From assembly GCF_022921115.1 (NCBI RefSeq), contig NZ_CP095075.1, positions 3,360,001 through 3,424,000 of the forward strand: 64,000 bases of DNA, read 5' to 3'. Numbering within the stretch: the stretch's first letter is position 1; every line of letters starts with the position of its first letter. The translations under genes were made by a program, and so were the position numbers. The notes under the pieces were generated by a model. The model was given only the letters and a program-made list of their open reading frames with translations, did no database searches and was not told where the DNA came from. This document shows, one piece after another, positions 8,633-17,966 of the stretch. Origin of the DNA: Halobacillus amylolyticus (lineage in GTDB: Bacteria; Bacillota; Bacilli; Bacillales; Halobacillaceae).

Positions 8633-9829
8633 ATGGGGACATTTGGGATGGTTATAAAATTTGATAAAAACTCATTCTTCAAAGTGATTGTAATATATTA
8701 TTGGTTACTAATCTTGTTAATTGATTATGGAGCGACTTCAAATCGATCTAGTACACAATACTTCTTAATAATGTTGCCAATAATATTTTATATATTGATT
8801 AATATGAATGTTATAGTAAGGAAAAGAGTTACTTTAGAAGTTTTCTCTCTTCTAATGTTTTTGTTCTTTGCAATATCGTTTTCAATTGTAAAGTTTGATA
8901 TAAATCCGATATTCGGTTTATTAATTTGGGTTTTACCAATTATAATTGTTTTAAATAACAAGGTTTATTTAAGCATTAAGTTAGTAAATACATTGTTTAT
9001 CTTAACTATTGTTGCGGGAGTGTTTGCCTACCATATTGGAGTAAATGTTTATGGATATATTCCAGGACAATCTACCACAAACTTAACACAAGGACTTTGG
9101 TGGAGAATATCAATGTTTCCATATTCAACTCCACCATTATCAGCAGTTTTTGCTTTAATAGTACTAATTCTTAATTTTTTTTACAATAATAGTTTCAAGT
9201 GGAAAGTGTTTTTTGTTATTTTAAGCTCGTACTTTTTAGTTTTGAGTGGCTCAAGAACTGCCCTTATAGTAACTGCTTTAATTCTGATGACTTTGTTCAT
9301 ATCTAAAATTTTTAATTCAAAGATGACTTTTTTAAAGAAAGCATTATCAGTGAGCCCAATTCTAATGTTTTTGACTCTTTTCATATTTCCGGAGTTTTTA
9401 TTAATTTTAGACTTTAACAATCCTTTTTTTAATAGTTTAATTTTTAGAAGTACTGATTCTTCCCAGTCTTTAAACGAGATCTTAAAAACGATGAATAGAC
9501 AAACAATTTGGGAGGATTATTTTCATATATATATAGATAGTCCAATAATTGGGGGAAGTTCAGAGGAAATTAAAGAGGTAGGTCATTCTGAGACTATGTT
9601 ATTCAGGTACTTAGCTCTATATGGATTATCAATAATATTCTTACTCAGTTTCTTATACCTAGTAATAGCGAATTCATTAATGAAAAAAAATTACTTAAGG
9701 TATGCTATAGGTATTATACTATTTGTATATCTCTTGGTATATTCTAGTTATTTCCAAACCTATAATTTTATTTTCTTATTATTATTGGGGTTGCTTAATT
9801 TTAATAATTCTAAAACTAGTGTTAAGTAG
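8633..9829 (+). CDS. O-antigen/repeat-unit polymerase-like membrane protein (Wzy)
   Basis: An integral membrane protein of about 398 residues made almost entirely of hydrophobic segments (around ten), with a larger polar loop at about residues 260-310 (SLNEILKTMNRQTIWEDYF). This topology, its length and the motif GGSSEEIKEVGHSETMLFRYLALYG are typical of Wzy-type polymerases, which link repeat units on the outer face of the membrane. Primary sequence is poorly conserved in this family, so the call rests on topology and context. The start is uncertain: ATG 8633 has a weak ribosome site, and ATG 8648 follows GGGGAC. The AT-rich composition fits a horizontally exchanged serotype core. Confidence 0.78.
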   Translation: MGTFGMVIKFDKNSFFKVIVIYYWLLILLIDYGATSNRSSTQYFLIMLPIIFYILINMNVIVRKRVTLEVFSLLMFLFFAISFSIVKFDINPIFGLLIWVLPIIIVLNNKVYLSIKLVNTLFILTIVAGVFAYHIGVNVYGYIPGQSTTNLTQGLWWRISMFPYSTPPLSAVFALIVLILNFFYNNSFKWKVFFVILSSYFLVLSGSRTALIVTALILMTLFISKIFNSKMTFLKKALSVSPILMFLTLFIFPEFLLILDFNNPFFNSLIFRSTDSSQSLNEILKTMNRQTIWEDYFHIYIDSPIIGGSSEEIKEVGHSETMLFRYLALYGLSIIFLLSFLYLVIANSLMKKNYLRYAIGIILFVYLLVYSSYFQTYNFIFLLLLGLLNFNNSKTSVK

Positions 9830-10001
9830 ACTTTGCTGTAAACAATCTTTTAGAAGAATCCTTGCAAGAATATATAAAATTTTTAAGGTATCGATAGGTA
9901 ATTGACGATCACCACCATATCTTTTTGGCTGAATAAAGGTGGTTAATTTTAAGAAAAGAGGTAATTTTTATAAATTAAAATGTTTGATTGGAGGAATAAG
10001 A

Positions 10002-11402
10002 TTGCAGAACAAAACAAGAACATGGACAATCAAACAGATTTGTGAATATCTTTGGGAGTTCGAAAGAGAAAATAACCTGCTAGATTTAGAAATTCAAGGG
10101 GTTTTAATATGGCAAGCAATAAGATTTGAAGTTTACTCGACTATAACAGAAAAAACAGCAATTTATAATAGGGCTCACTCAACTATTGACCGCTCTATAC
10201 GTAACTTAATTAAATTGCCTAAATTGATTCTGAATGCCGTTACAAGAAATCCATTCATAGGTGATTATACTAAAGAATTTTTAATTTATGATCATTCTAG
10301 AAAAATTACTGTTGATGGTAAAAACATTGATATTTATACTCATTATTTTATTGAAGGCCAAAATCAATCTTCATTTGATGTGATAGAAACTCAGTATTTG
10401 TTAGAACATTATACATCTGATATTAAAAAAAACCGAAGATATCGGGATCATGAAATGTTAACTGTATTAGCAAAGGAAAAGATTTTACCAATAAGACTTA
10501 CAAGTAATGAAAAAGAGAAGTTAAAAGAATTGCATGAAAAATTTTGTAGGCATTTTAACCTTAGCACGATAGATATTAAATCCTTAGCAATTAATAAACT
10601 TAATAAATTTAAATATAAATATAATTACAATGTTAAATTATTAAAAAAAAGAAACCCGAAATATATATATATTGTTGTCTCTTATGGTAATATGCCTCTT
10701 ATTGCTGCTGCAAAAGATTTAGGGATTAAAGTAATTGAGTTCCAACACGGTGTGATTACAAATTATCATTTTGCTTATAATTTTAGCGACCCTGAAAAAA
10801 AAATAAAATACTTTCCAGATAAAATTTTAACTTTTGGTGATTATTGGGCGAAAACAGATGGCTTTCCGAAGCAAACGGAGATCGAAGTTTATGGGTTCCC
10901 ATACCTTAATAAACAACTAGAAAAGTACAAGGAAACACCTAAGAAAAAGAGCCAAGTTCTAATTATTTCTCAAGGGACAATTGGGAGAGAATTATCTAGA
11001 CAAATCCAACAGGTTGCAGAAAGTATGCCTGAATACCATTTTATTTATAAACTTCACCCTGGGGAATACGATCGGTGGAAAAGTGAGTACTACGATCTGA
11101 TAGCAGCATCAGATTTAGGTAATTTTGAAGTTATCGACCATAATGAAAAAAACCTTTATAGCTACTTTGCAGAATCGGAGTATCAAGTTGGTGTGTATTC
11201 AACAGCAATTTTTGAAGGGATAACACTTAACTGCAAGACGATACTTTTCAACATGCCAGGTATAGAATACATGAAGGATCTTATCGACCGAGATATTGTT
11301 AAAGTTGTACGTAATTGGGAAGAAGCAATCCGTAGTATAAAAAACTATGAAACGAAAAATTTTTCTAGAGATTATTTCTTTAAGGAAGAATGTAAAAGCT
11401 GA
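10002..11402 (+). CDS. Putative GT-B surface-polysaccharide transferase, function unassigned
   Basis: I chose the TTG at 10002 because GGAGG at 9990-9994 is ideally spaced. The open frame extends back to a GTG at 9939 without a ribosome site. The 466-residue product has no membrane segment. Its C-terminal half looks like a GT-B nucleotide-sugar domain: LIISQGTIGRELSRQI, YKLHPGEYDRWKSEY, and YSTAIFEGITLNCKTILF, a pattern seen in capsule and sialyl-type transferases. The N-terminal part (WEFERENNLLDLEIQGVLIW) is a recurring capsule-locus domain that I cannot name. Being beside nonulosonic acid genes makes a nonulosonate transferase possible. The frame stays open for about 26 codons past the TGA, so the C-terminus may have been shortened. 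Confidence 0.6.
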   Translation: MQNKTRTWTIKQICEYLWEFERENNLLDLEIQGVLIWQAIRFEVYSTITEKTAIYNRAHSTIDRSIRNLIKLPKLILNAVTRNPFIGDYTKEFLIYDHSRKITVDGKNIDIYTHYFIEGQNQSSFDVIETQYLLEHYTSDIKKNRRYRDHEMLTVLAKEKILPIRLTSNEKEKLKELHEKFCRHFNLSTIDIKSLAINKLNKFKYKYNYNVKLLKKRNPKYIYIVVSYGNMPLIAAAKDLGIKVIEFQHGVITNYHFAYNFSDPEKKIKYFPDKILTFGDYWAKTDGFPKQTEIEVYGFPYLNKQLEKYKETPKKKSQVLIISQGTIGRELSRQIQQVAESMPEYHFIYKLHPGEYDRWKSEYYDLIAASDLGNFEVIDHNEKNLYSYFAESEYQVGVYSTAIFEGITLNCKTILFNMPGIEYMKDLIDRDIVKVVRNWEEAIRSIKNYETKNFSRDYFFKEECKS

Positions 11403-11612
11403 TTAAACTATCTATCATCTTTGATAAATGCAATTACAATGGTTATTGTTGCTGATATTTTTAGGATCTATAAGTAAAAAAACCTAAATTATTTTATATA
11501 GGTATTATTATGTTACTACAGTTACAGGAGAAAAAATCGCCAAGGGAGAATCTTCAACACTTATTTGGATATGTGGTTATTTCTGGATTTATATTGGAAG
11601 GACGGGAAAAAG

Positions 11613-12764
11613 TTGAATACAAAATACTTTATTGCTTTAACTGGAGCCAAAAAAAATGTAGGGGATTTTTTAATAACAGATAGAGCGATTGCTCTGTTGC
11701 GTAATATTGCTCCAGAGTACGAATTCATAATAAAACCACATTGGGAGAAGTTGGATGACATTGAATTGGTAAATAATAGTGAAGGGGTCATCATCCTTGG
11801 TGGGCCTGGCTTTCAAATGAATATGTATCCTGATGTGTACAAATTGGTTAAAGATCTTAAAAATATTAAGGTGCCTATACATACGTTGGGGGTAGGATGG
11901 AAAGGAGTTCCAGGGGATAAAACTACTGAAAAATTATATCAATTTACTAGTTCAGCTAAGCAAATGTTAGATAAAATGAATGATACCTTTGCTGGAATGA
12001 GTTGTAGAGATCATCAAACAGAAAGGACCTTAAGAAATAATGGCTATAAAAATGTCACTATGACGGGATGTCCTGTTTGGTATGATTTAGATTCTATTGG
12101 AAAGGAATTTGTAGCTCCTAAGGAAATAAAGCGAATCGTTTATACACCAGCGCAAGATGAAGCCTTTTCCGATCAGAGTATAGAAGTATTAAAATTTTTA
12201 AAAAATAGATACAGCGCATCTGATATCATTGTATCCTTTCATAGAGGAATTGGTGAGGTTGATCAATATACACCGGAAAATGATGCAAGAAATACGGCAA
12301 AACTTGAAGATGCCGCTAAAAAAATGGGGCTACAGGTTGCTGACGTGTCATTTGATGCAACCAAGTTAAGTTTTTATGATGAATGTGATCTTCATATTGG
12401 CTATCGTGTTCACGCACATATTTACTTTCTAAGTAAAAGATTACCTAGTATCTTACTTCATGAAGATGGAAGAGGTAACGGAGTATCTGAAGCACTAAAT
12501 TCACCTGGGATAGATGCTTACAGGCCTTCTGAAATTTACTCGGAGATATTTGGGAAATTTAACAAAAATGCACGTCTTTTATCATTATATAATAGGCTGG
12601 CATTAAAGGTTAATAAAAATATTACTGCTGACTTAAACGACTTAATTACCGAGTTGGAAGACACGAACTACAATCGCTTTAAAGGTATATCAAAGTATAT
12701 TGATCAGCATTACAAAGTTATGGAGAAATTCATCAAAAATGTGATAAACAAGAATGGAGGCTAG
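11613..12764 (+). CDS. Polysaccharide pyruvyl transferase family protein
   Basis: About 383 residues resembling the polysaccharide pyruvyl transferase family, which adds ketal pyruvate from phosphoenolpyruvate to sugars; some members do other glycosyl chemistry. Supporting pieces are GDFLITDRAIALLR and GVIILGGPGFQMN in the N-terminal half, SFHRGIGEVDQY in the middle, and DLHIGYRVHAHIYFLSKRLPSI near the C-terminus, the conserved G(Y/H)RxH segment. The start is uncertain: TTG 11613 follows GGAAGG at 11596-11601, while TTG 11565 and ATG 11571 lie in frame without a good site. The next gene starts 3 bases after the stop. Pyruvylation of the polymer would be consistent with an acidic capsule. Confidence 0.75.
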   Translation: MNTKYFIALTGAKKNVGDFLITDRAIALLRNIAPEYEFIIKPHWEKLDDIELVNNSEGVIILGGPGFQMNMYPDVYKLVKDLKNIKVPIHTLGVGWKGVPGDKTTEKLYQFTSSAKQMLDKMNDTFAGMSCRDHQTERTLRNNGYKNVTMTGCPVWYDLDSIGKEFVAPKEIKRIVYTPAQDEAFSDQSIEVLKFLKNRYSASDIIVSFHRGIGEVDQYTPENDARNTAKLEDAAKKMGLQVADVSFDATKLSFYDECDLHIGYRVHAHIYFLSKRLPSILLHEDGRGNGVSEALNSPGIDAYRPSEIYSEIFGKFNKNARLLSLYNRLALKVNKNITADLNDLITELEDTNYNRFKGISKYIDQHYKVMEKFIKNVINKNGG

Positions 12765-12767
12765 AGG

Positions 12768-14402
12768 TTGAAGATACTAGTTGTAATTCCTGCACGTGGT
12801 GGGTCTAAAGGGATCCCAAGGAAAAATGTTAGGTTAATGTGTGGGAAACCACTTATAAGCTATAGTATAAAGAATGCATTGTGTAGTACATTTAATCTAG
12901 ACGTGGTTGTTTCCACTGATGATGAAGAGATTGAAAGAATTGCCGAATCTCATGGTGCAAAAGTAATAAAGAGGCCTAATGAACTAGCAACTGACCAAGT
13001 TACTTTAGATCCTGTAATCCATCATACTTTACTTGAAATGGAGAGAGGGAAAAACGTAACGTATGATTATGTTGTAACCATGCAGCCCACTTCACCTTTA
13101 TTAACAACAAGAACATTAGATGAGGCTATTAAGGACTTCTCACAGAACAGTTTTGATACAGTGATTAGTGGAATCAATAGTCCACACCTTTCTTGGACTG
13201 AGAAGGATGGAATAGTCGTCCCGCTTTATAAAGAACGACTCAATCGTCAATATCTCCCTAAAAATTTAATCGAAACGGGAGCATTTGTAATTACAAAAAG
13301 AGAGTTTGTAGAAGAAAATAGTAGGCTTGGCCCCAGCGTGTCGATATATGAAGTCCCAGAAAATGAATCTATAGATATAGATAGTCCTCAGGACTGGTGG
13401 GTAGCTGAAAAGGAACTTTCAAAAAAAATTATTTTAATTAGAACAGATGGGTACGCAGAAATTGGATTAGGGCATATTTACAGATGTTTGCTCTTAGCAC
13501 ACAATTTAATTGATCATGAAGTTAGATTTATATTAACAAGTCGCTCAGACATCGGTATAAAAAAAATTAGAGAAAGTCATTTTAAATATCATATCATAGA
13601 AGATGATTATGATATTGATAAACTAATAAATGAGTACCAATGTAATATTTTGGTTAATGATATTCTTGATACAACTGAGGAATACGTTAAATATTGTAAA
13701 GGTTTAGGAGTGCGAGTAGTAAACTTTGAAGATCTTGGACCTGGCGGGCTTCATGCAGATGCAGTCATTAATGATCTCTATGAAAAAAGAAATGATTATA
13801 AAAACTATTATTGGGGAAGCGATTATTATTGCATAAGGGATGAGTTTTTACTTGCCAAACCAGCAAAATTTAATGAAGAAGTCCAAGAAGTGTTAATTAT
13901 ATTTGGGGGGACCGATCCATGTAACCTTACATATAGAACCTTCGATGCTTTGAAAACATTCCCTTATAAAAATATCCATTATACTTTTATTTTAGGTATG
14001 GGCTATAGCCACACTGAAGAGTTAGTTTTTGCAGCTAGCAAGTCGAGTTTAAATATCGATATTGTAAGCGATGTGAAACGGATGACAGAATTAATGGGAA
14101 AAGCTGATATCGCAATATCATCTCAAGGGAGAACAATGCTAGAACTTGCCTCGATGGCAGTGCCTACCATTCTATTAGCCCAAAACGAAAGAGAACAACA
14201 CCATGAATTTGGATATTTGCAAAATGGCTTTATTAATTTAGGGTTTGGTAATATCGTTGAGGATCGGACTATTAGAGAAACGTTACTTTGGTTAATAAGT
14301 AGCCCGCAAATAAGAAAACAAATGAAAGAGCAAATGTTGAAAAATGACCTAAAGAAAGGCGCACAACGAGTAATTAATTTAATACTTGATCGAGACCTGT
14401 AA
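12768..14402 (+). CDS. Fusion: CMP-nonulosonate cytidylyltransferase + PseG-like UDP-sugar hydrolase
   Basis: A 544-residue two-domain protein. Residues 1-215 form a CMP-sialate-type synthetase: PARGGSKGIPRKN (8-20) is the CTP loop, followed by MQPTSPLLTTRTL and DIDSPQDW. From about 219 a second domain begins IILIRTDGYAEIGLGHIYRC (221-240), whose GxGHxxR pattern with His236 is the catalytic signature of PseG/SpsG hydrolases. These release UDP from a UDP-diacetamido-trideoxyhexose. It would therefore supply a free 6-deoxy-HexNAc sugar and also activate the finished nonulosonic acid. Bacillus subtilis keeps these as separate spsF and spsG. The neuB-like gene follows after 12 bases. The aminotransferase and acetyltransferase normally needed upstream are absent here. 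Confidence 0.85.
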   Translation: MKILVVIPARGGSKGIPRKNVRLMCGKPLISYSIKNALCSTFNLDVVVSTDDEEIERIAESHGAKVIKRPNELATDQVTLDPVIHHTLLEMERGKNVTYDYVVTMQPTSPLLTTRTLDEAIKDFSQNSFDTVISGINSPHLSWTEKDGIVVPLYKERLNRQYLPKNLIETGAFVITKREFVEENSRLGPSVSIYEVPENESIDIDSPQDWWVAEKELSKKIILIRTDGYAEIGLGHIYRCLLLAHNLIDHEVRFILTSRSDIGIKKIRESHFKYHIIEDDYDIDKLINEYQCNILVNDILDTTEEYVKYCKGLGVRVVNFEDLGPGGLHADAVINDLYEKRNDYKNYYWGSDYYCIRDEFLLAKPAKFNEEVQEVLIIFGGTDPCNLTYRTFDALKTFPYKNIHYTFILGMGYSHTEELVFAASKSSLNIDIVSDVKRMTELMGKADIAISSQGRTMLELASMAVPTILLAQNEREQHHEFGYLQNGFINLGFGNIVEDRTIRETLLWLISSPQIRKQMKEQMLKNDLKKGAQRVINLILDRDL

Positions 14403-14414
14403 TGGAGGGATAAA

Positions 14415-15488
14415 ATGAAGAGTCAAATTATAGAAAGAGCATTGGGAGGGAAGTTCGTACTGATTGCTGAAATAGGTGTAAATTACTACGATATTGCTAA
14501 GAAGCTGAATATTACACCTATGGAAGCAGCGAAATTAATGGTTAAAAAAGCAAAAAAGGTAGGCATACATGCTGTTAAATTCCAAACATATAAGGCAGAG
14601 ACATTAGCAGCCAAGAATTCGCCATCTTATTGGGATACTAGTGAAGAGCCTACAACTTCTCAATATGAGCTATTCAAAAAGTTCGACAGCTTTACCTATA
14701 ACGAGTATAAAGAATTGTACGATTATTGTAATGACTTAGGTATAGAATTTCTATCAACAGCGTTTGATGTTGAATCTGTAGATTATCTTTACGATCTGAT
14801 GGGTGTTTTTAAGATTTCTTCTTCAGATTTAAATAATCTTCCGTTTGTTGAATATCAAGCAAAAAAGGGAAAACCAATTTTACTTTCCGTTGGAGCTTCG
14901 GGCGAAGAGGAAATCGCAGAAACGATTCAAGTTATAAGAAAGCATAATAATGAACCTATTGTTTTACTCCATTGCGTACTTGAATATCCTACACCGTATG
15001 AGCATGCTAATCTTAATAGAATCTTAACATTAAAAAATAAATACCCTAACGTAATAATCGGATATTCAGATCATACAAAACCTGATGAGGACGCGGATGT
15101 AATTAAAACTGCATACAATCTAGGTGCACTAGTGATAGAGAAACATTTTACTTTGGATAAATCGTTACCAGGTAATGATCATTATCATGCGATGGATACA
15201 GAAGATGCAAGTAAAATTATAAATGGAATAGATTTTACTAATAGCATCAGAGGCTCTTATGATATCAAATGCTTAGACACAGAATTAACTTCTAGACGGA
15301 ATGCACGAAGGTCTTTAGTTGCCAAATGTGATATTGAAAAAGGCGTTACTATCAATAGCAAAATGCTTACCTTTAAGAGGCCAGGCACTGGGATCTCACC
15401 GGCAGAAATTAATAAAGTAGTTGGGAAAGTCTCAAAGGAGACCATTAGGGAGGATTCTATTATACAGTTTAAAATGATTGAGGAATAA
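14415..15488 (+). CDS. neuB: N-acetylneuraminate/nonulosonate synthase (NeuB/PseI/SpsE family)
   Basis: Condenses phosphoenolpyruvate with a HexNAc-type sugar to make a nine-carbon nonulosonic acid. The 357 residues show the TIM-barrel core (KFQTYK at 55-60, LHCVLEYPTPYEHANL, IGYSDHTKPDEDA, EKHFTLDKSLPGNDHYHAMD) and the C-terminal SAF/antifreeze-like domain (RRSLVAKCDIEKGVTI onward). The barrel motifs do not distinguish neuraminic, legionaminic or pseudaminic acid. The PseG-like domain fused in the preceding gene points to a 5,7-diamino type. GGAGGG gives a good ribosome site for the ATG. Confidence 0.92.
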   Translation: MKSQIIERALGGKFVLIAEIGVNYYDIAKKLNITPMEAAKLMVKKAKKVGIHAVKFQTYKAETLAAKNSPSYWDTSEEPTTSQYELFKKFDSFTYNEYKELYDYCNDLGIEFLSTAFDVESVDYLYDLMGVFKISSSDLNNLPFVEYQAKKGKPILLSVGASGEEEIAETIQVIRKHNNEPIVLLHCVLEYPTPYEHANLNRILTLKNKYPNVIIGYSDHTKPDEDADVIKTAYNLGALVIEKHFTLDKSLPGNDHYHAMDTEDASKIINGIDFTNSIRGSYDIKCLDTELTSRRNARRSLVAKCDIEKGVTINSKMLTFKRPGTGISPAEINKVVGKVSKETIREDSIIQFKMIEE

Positions 15489-15511
15489 GATTAGATAATG
15501 GGGGGAGTCTA

Positions 15512-16510
15512 TTGAGAATACTTGTAACAGGTGGCGCAGGCTATATTGGTTCGCACACTTGCGTAGCTCTTTTAGATGCTGGATATTCGGTAATTGTTGC
15601 TGATAATCTTGGTAACAGTAAAGCAGAGACAATCGGTCGAATTCAAGAAATTACTAATAAAAACGTTTGTTTTCATAAAATTGATGTGACAGACAAGCAA
15701 GCATTAGAAAGAATTTTTTCAGAATATGAGATTGATGGAATAATTCATTTTGCTGGGTTAAAAGCGGTCGGTGAATCAATTGAAAAGCCGATTTCATACT
15801 ACTACAACAATGTTCTCAGTACCATGATATTGGCGGAACTTTGTTTGAAATACAGAGTAACTCGACTTGTGTTTAGTTCGTCAGCAACTGTGTATGGGAA
15901 CAACATATCGCCTCTTACTGAATCTATGGATTTACTACCCTCAACCAATCCATACGGCGAAACGAAGGCGGTTAGTGAACGAATTTTAACAGATGTAGCT
16001 AAAGCAAATCCAGATTTCTCAGTTTCCTTACTTCGTTACTTTAATCCTATAGGAGCGCACGAGAGTGGGTTAATTGGAGAGAATTCAAATGGTGTACCTA
16101 ATAACATTATGCCCTTTGTTACTCAAGTGGCAAAAGGGGTGTTAGAGAAACTACTTGTTTTTGGTAGTGACTATCCTACCTTTGATGGAACCGGAGTGCG
16201 TGACTATATTCATGTAGTAGACTTGGCATTGGGTCATATTGCAGCGTTAGAGTACGAACAAAACGGTACAAATATTTACAACCTTGGGACTGGAAGAGGA
16301 ACTAGTGTGTTGGAATTACTTCAGAAGTTTGAGGAAGTGAATAATGTCAAAGTTCCTTATGAAATTATTGGTAGAAGACAAGGAGACTTAGCGACTTGTT
16401 ATGCAGATGTCTCTAAAGCTCACCAGGAATTGGGATGGACCGCAAAACGTAATATCTCCGACATGTGCCGAGACGCATGGCGATTTGAAAAAAGAATGAT
16501 TACTGTTTAA
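15512..16510 (+). CDS. galE: UDP-glucose 4-epimerase
   Basis: Interconverts UDP-glucose and UDP-galactose (or the HexNAc forms) for polysaccharide synthesis. The 332 residues begin MRILVTGGAGYIGSH (GxxGxxG at 7-13), with SSSATVYG and NPYGETK as the Ser/Tyr/Lys catalytic set and the GalE-typical DGTGVRDYIHVVDLA. The start is TTG at 15512 behind GGGGGAG. This is the first of two galE genes in the window; the second lies in the galactose operon at 54622. Its place inside the polysaccharide locus suggests a biosynthetic role. A perfect 17-bp hairpin follows the stop. Confidence 0.95.
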   Translation: MRILVTGGAGYIGSHTCVALLDAGYSVIVADNLGNSKAETIGRIQEITNKNVCFHKIDVTDKQALERIFSEYEIDGIIHFAGLKAVGESIEKPISYYYNNVLSTMILAELCLKYRVTRLVFSSSATVYGNNISPLTESMDLLPSTNPYGETKAVSERILTDVAKANPDFSVSLLRYFNPIGAHESGLIGENSNGVPNNIMPFVTQVAKGVLEKLLVFGSDYPTFDGTGVRDYIHVVDLALGHIAALEYEQNGTNIYNLGTGRGTSVLELLQKFEEVNNVKVPYEIIGRRQGDLATCYADVSKAHQELGWTAKRNISDMCRDAWRFEKRMITV

Positions 16511-16523
16511 GAAGCTAGAGCAT

Positions 16524-16568
16524 AATTACCAAAGGACCTATAGAATTTATTTAGGTCCTTTGGTAATT
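16524..16568. terminator. Perfect 17-bp hairpin between galE and wzx
   Basis: Arms 16524-16540 and 16552-16568 are exact inverted repeats around an 11-base loop, with an outer six-base pairing (GCTAGA near 16513, TCTAGC near 16580). No T-run follows, so it may be a bidirectional or processing element that sets the level of wzx expression. Confidence 0.7.
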
Positions 16569-16676
16569 ACAAATGAATTCTAGCACATGATTTAATAAAG
16601 AGGAAACAATGGATAGCTATTTAATGGTTTGAATTTGAAAGAATATTTAGTGACTTACTGAAAAGAAGTGGGTATA

Positions 16677-17966
16677 ATGTTAAAAAGAATATTTAAATTA
16701 TCACTTGTTAAGTTATCAAGTATATATGCTATTACTGAAATAATAAATAAAGGAATCCCGTTTTTTTTATTACCGATACTGACAGTTTATCTAACCCCTA
16801 CAGATTACGGAATAGTATCGATGTTCGGCGTCTTGATTGGATTTTTAGTACCTATTATGGGTTTAAATGTTCATGGGGCGATCAACCGAAAATACTTCGA
16901 TGATGTTAATAAATATAACCATTACATTACAACAGCAATTTATTTATTATTTGCAAGTTCATCACTTACATTGTTAATTATTATATTATTTTCAGGTTTT
17001 ATTTCTAACATATCTTCATTTCCAGAAAAGTACATATTTCTTGTTGTAATTGCTGCATTTGGTAATAGTATAATCCAAGTAACATTAGGCTTGTGGCGCG
17101 TTAGAGAAAAGGCTATTCAATTCGGTACTTTTCAAATACTACAAACAGTGCTAAATGTAACGGTAACAATAATACTTGTAGTAGGATTAGATTTTGGTTG
17201 GCTCGGAAGGGTTAACGGCCAAGTTATTGCAATATTATTATTTTCTGTCATAGGTATGCTTATAATTATTAAGCGCGAAAAGCTTTCATTTAAATGGAAC
17301 CAAGATTATGCAAAAGACATATTGAAGTTTGGCGTTCCTCTTATTCCTCATACTATAGGTATGCTTTTAATCACTATGACCGACCGTATCTTTGTTACTA
17401 ATATGGTAGGGATTAGTGAAACAGGCATATATACTGTAGGGTATCAAATTGGAATGATTATTGGTGTATTACAAGACGCATTTAACAAGGCATGGATGCC
17501 TTATCTATACAAAAGTTTAAAACTAAATAAGAATGTAATTAAATATAAATTAGTGAAAATTACATACATCTATTTCGTATTGATACTATTAATTGCATTT
17601 TTATTAAATATAATAGCACCTTTTTTTTTAAAAGTATTTATTGGAGATGCATTTAAAGATTCAATTGTGTACATTATATGGATAAGCATAGGATTCGCAT
17701 TTAACGGGATGTACAAAATGGTAGGCGGAGTAATCTTCTATGAAAAAAAGACACATCTTTTGAGTATTGTTACATTTACAACAGCACTCTTAAATATAAT
17801 CTTTAATTATATATTCATAAAAATAAATGGGGCGATAGGAGCTGCACAAGCTACTACACTAGCATTTTTTGTATCATTTATATTGACATGGTTTTTAGCG
17901 TCAAGAGTTCACTTTATGCCATGGAATATCATAAAATATAGAAAGGATCTAAAAAAGTATCATTGA
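16677..17966 (+). CDS. Polysaccharide repeat-unit flippase (Wzx family)
   Basis: Multi-pass membrane protein of 429 residues of the MOP exporter/PST family that flips lipid-linked repeat units across the membrane. It is hydrophobic throughout, with about 12 predicted segments. Family-typical pieces are KGIPFFLLPILTVYLTPTDYGIVSMFG near the N-terminus, KFGVPLIPHTIGMLLITMTDR in the middle, and MTDRIFVTNM. I prefer ATG 16677 to GTG 16668 because the GAAGTGGG stretch is then correctly spaced. It is separated from galE by a strong hairpin and 166 bases, so it may have its own promoter. Together with the polymerase and initiating transferase it completes a Wzx/Wzy-type pathway. No Wzz-type chain-length regulator is in view. 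Confidence 0.88.
   Translation: MLKRIFKLSLVKLSSIYAITEIINKGIPFFLLPILTVYLTPTDYGIVSMFGVLIGFLVPIMGLNVHGAINRKYFDDVNKYNHYITTAIYLLFASSSLTLLIIILFSGFISNISSFPEKYIFLVVIAAFGNSIIQVTLGLWRVREKAIQFGTFQILQTVLNVTVTIILVVGLDFGWLGRVNGQVIAILLFSVIGMLIIIKREKLSFKWNQDYAKDILKFGVPLIPHTIGMLLITMTDRIFVTNMVGISETGIYTVGYQIGMIIGVLQDAFNKAWMPYLYKSLKLNKNVIKYKLVKITYIYFVLILLIAFLLNIIAPFFLKVFIGDAFKDSIVYIIWISIGFAFNGMYKMVGGVIFYEKKTHLLSIVTFTTALLNIIFNYIFIKINGAIGAAQATTLAFFVSFILTWFLASRVHFMPWNIIKYRKDLKKYH

Noticed and set aside
9723..9905. 60-codon frame overlapping the end of the polymerase gene
   Set aside because: Out of frame with a clear membrane protein and without a start signal.
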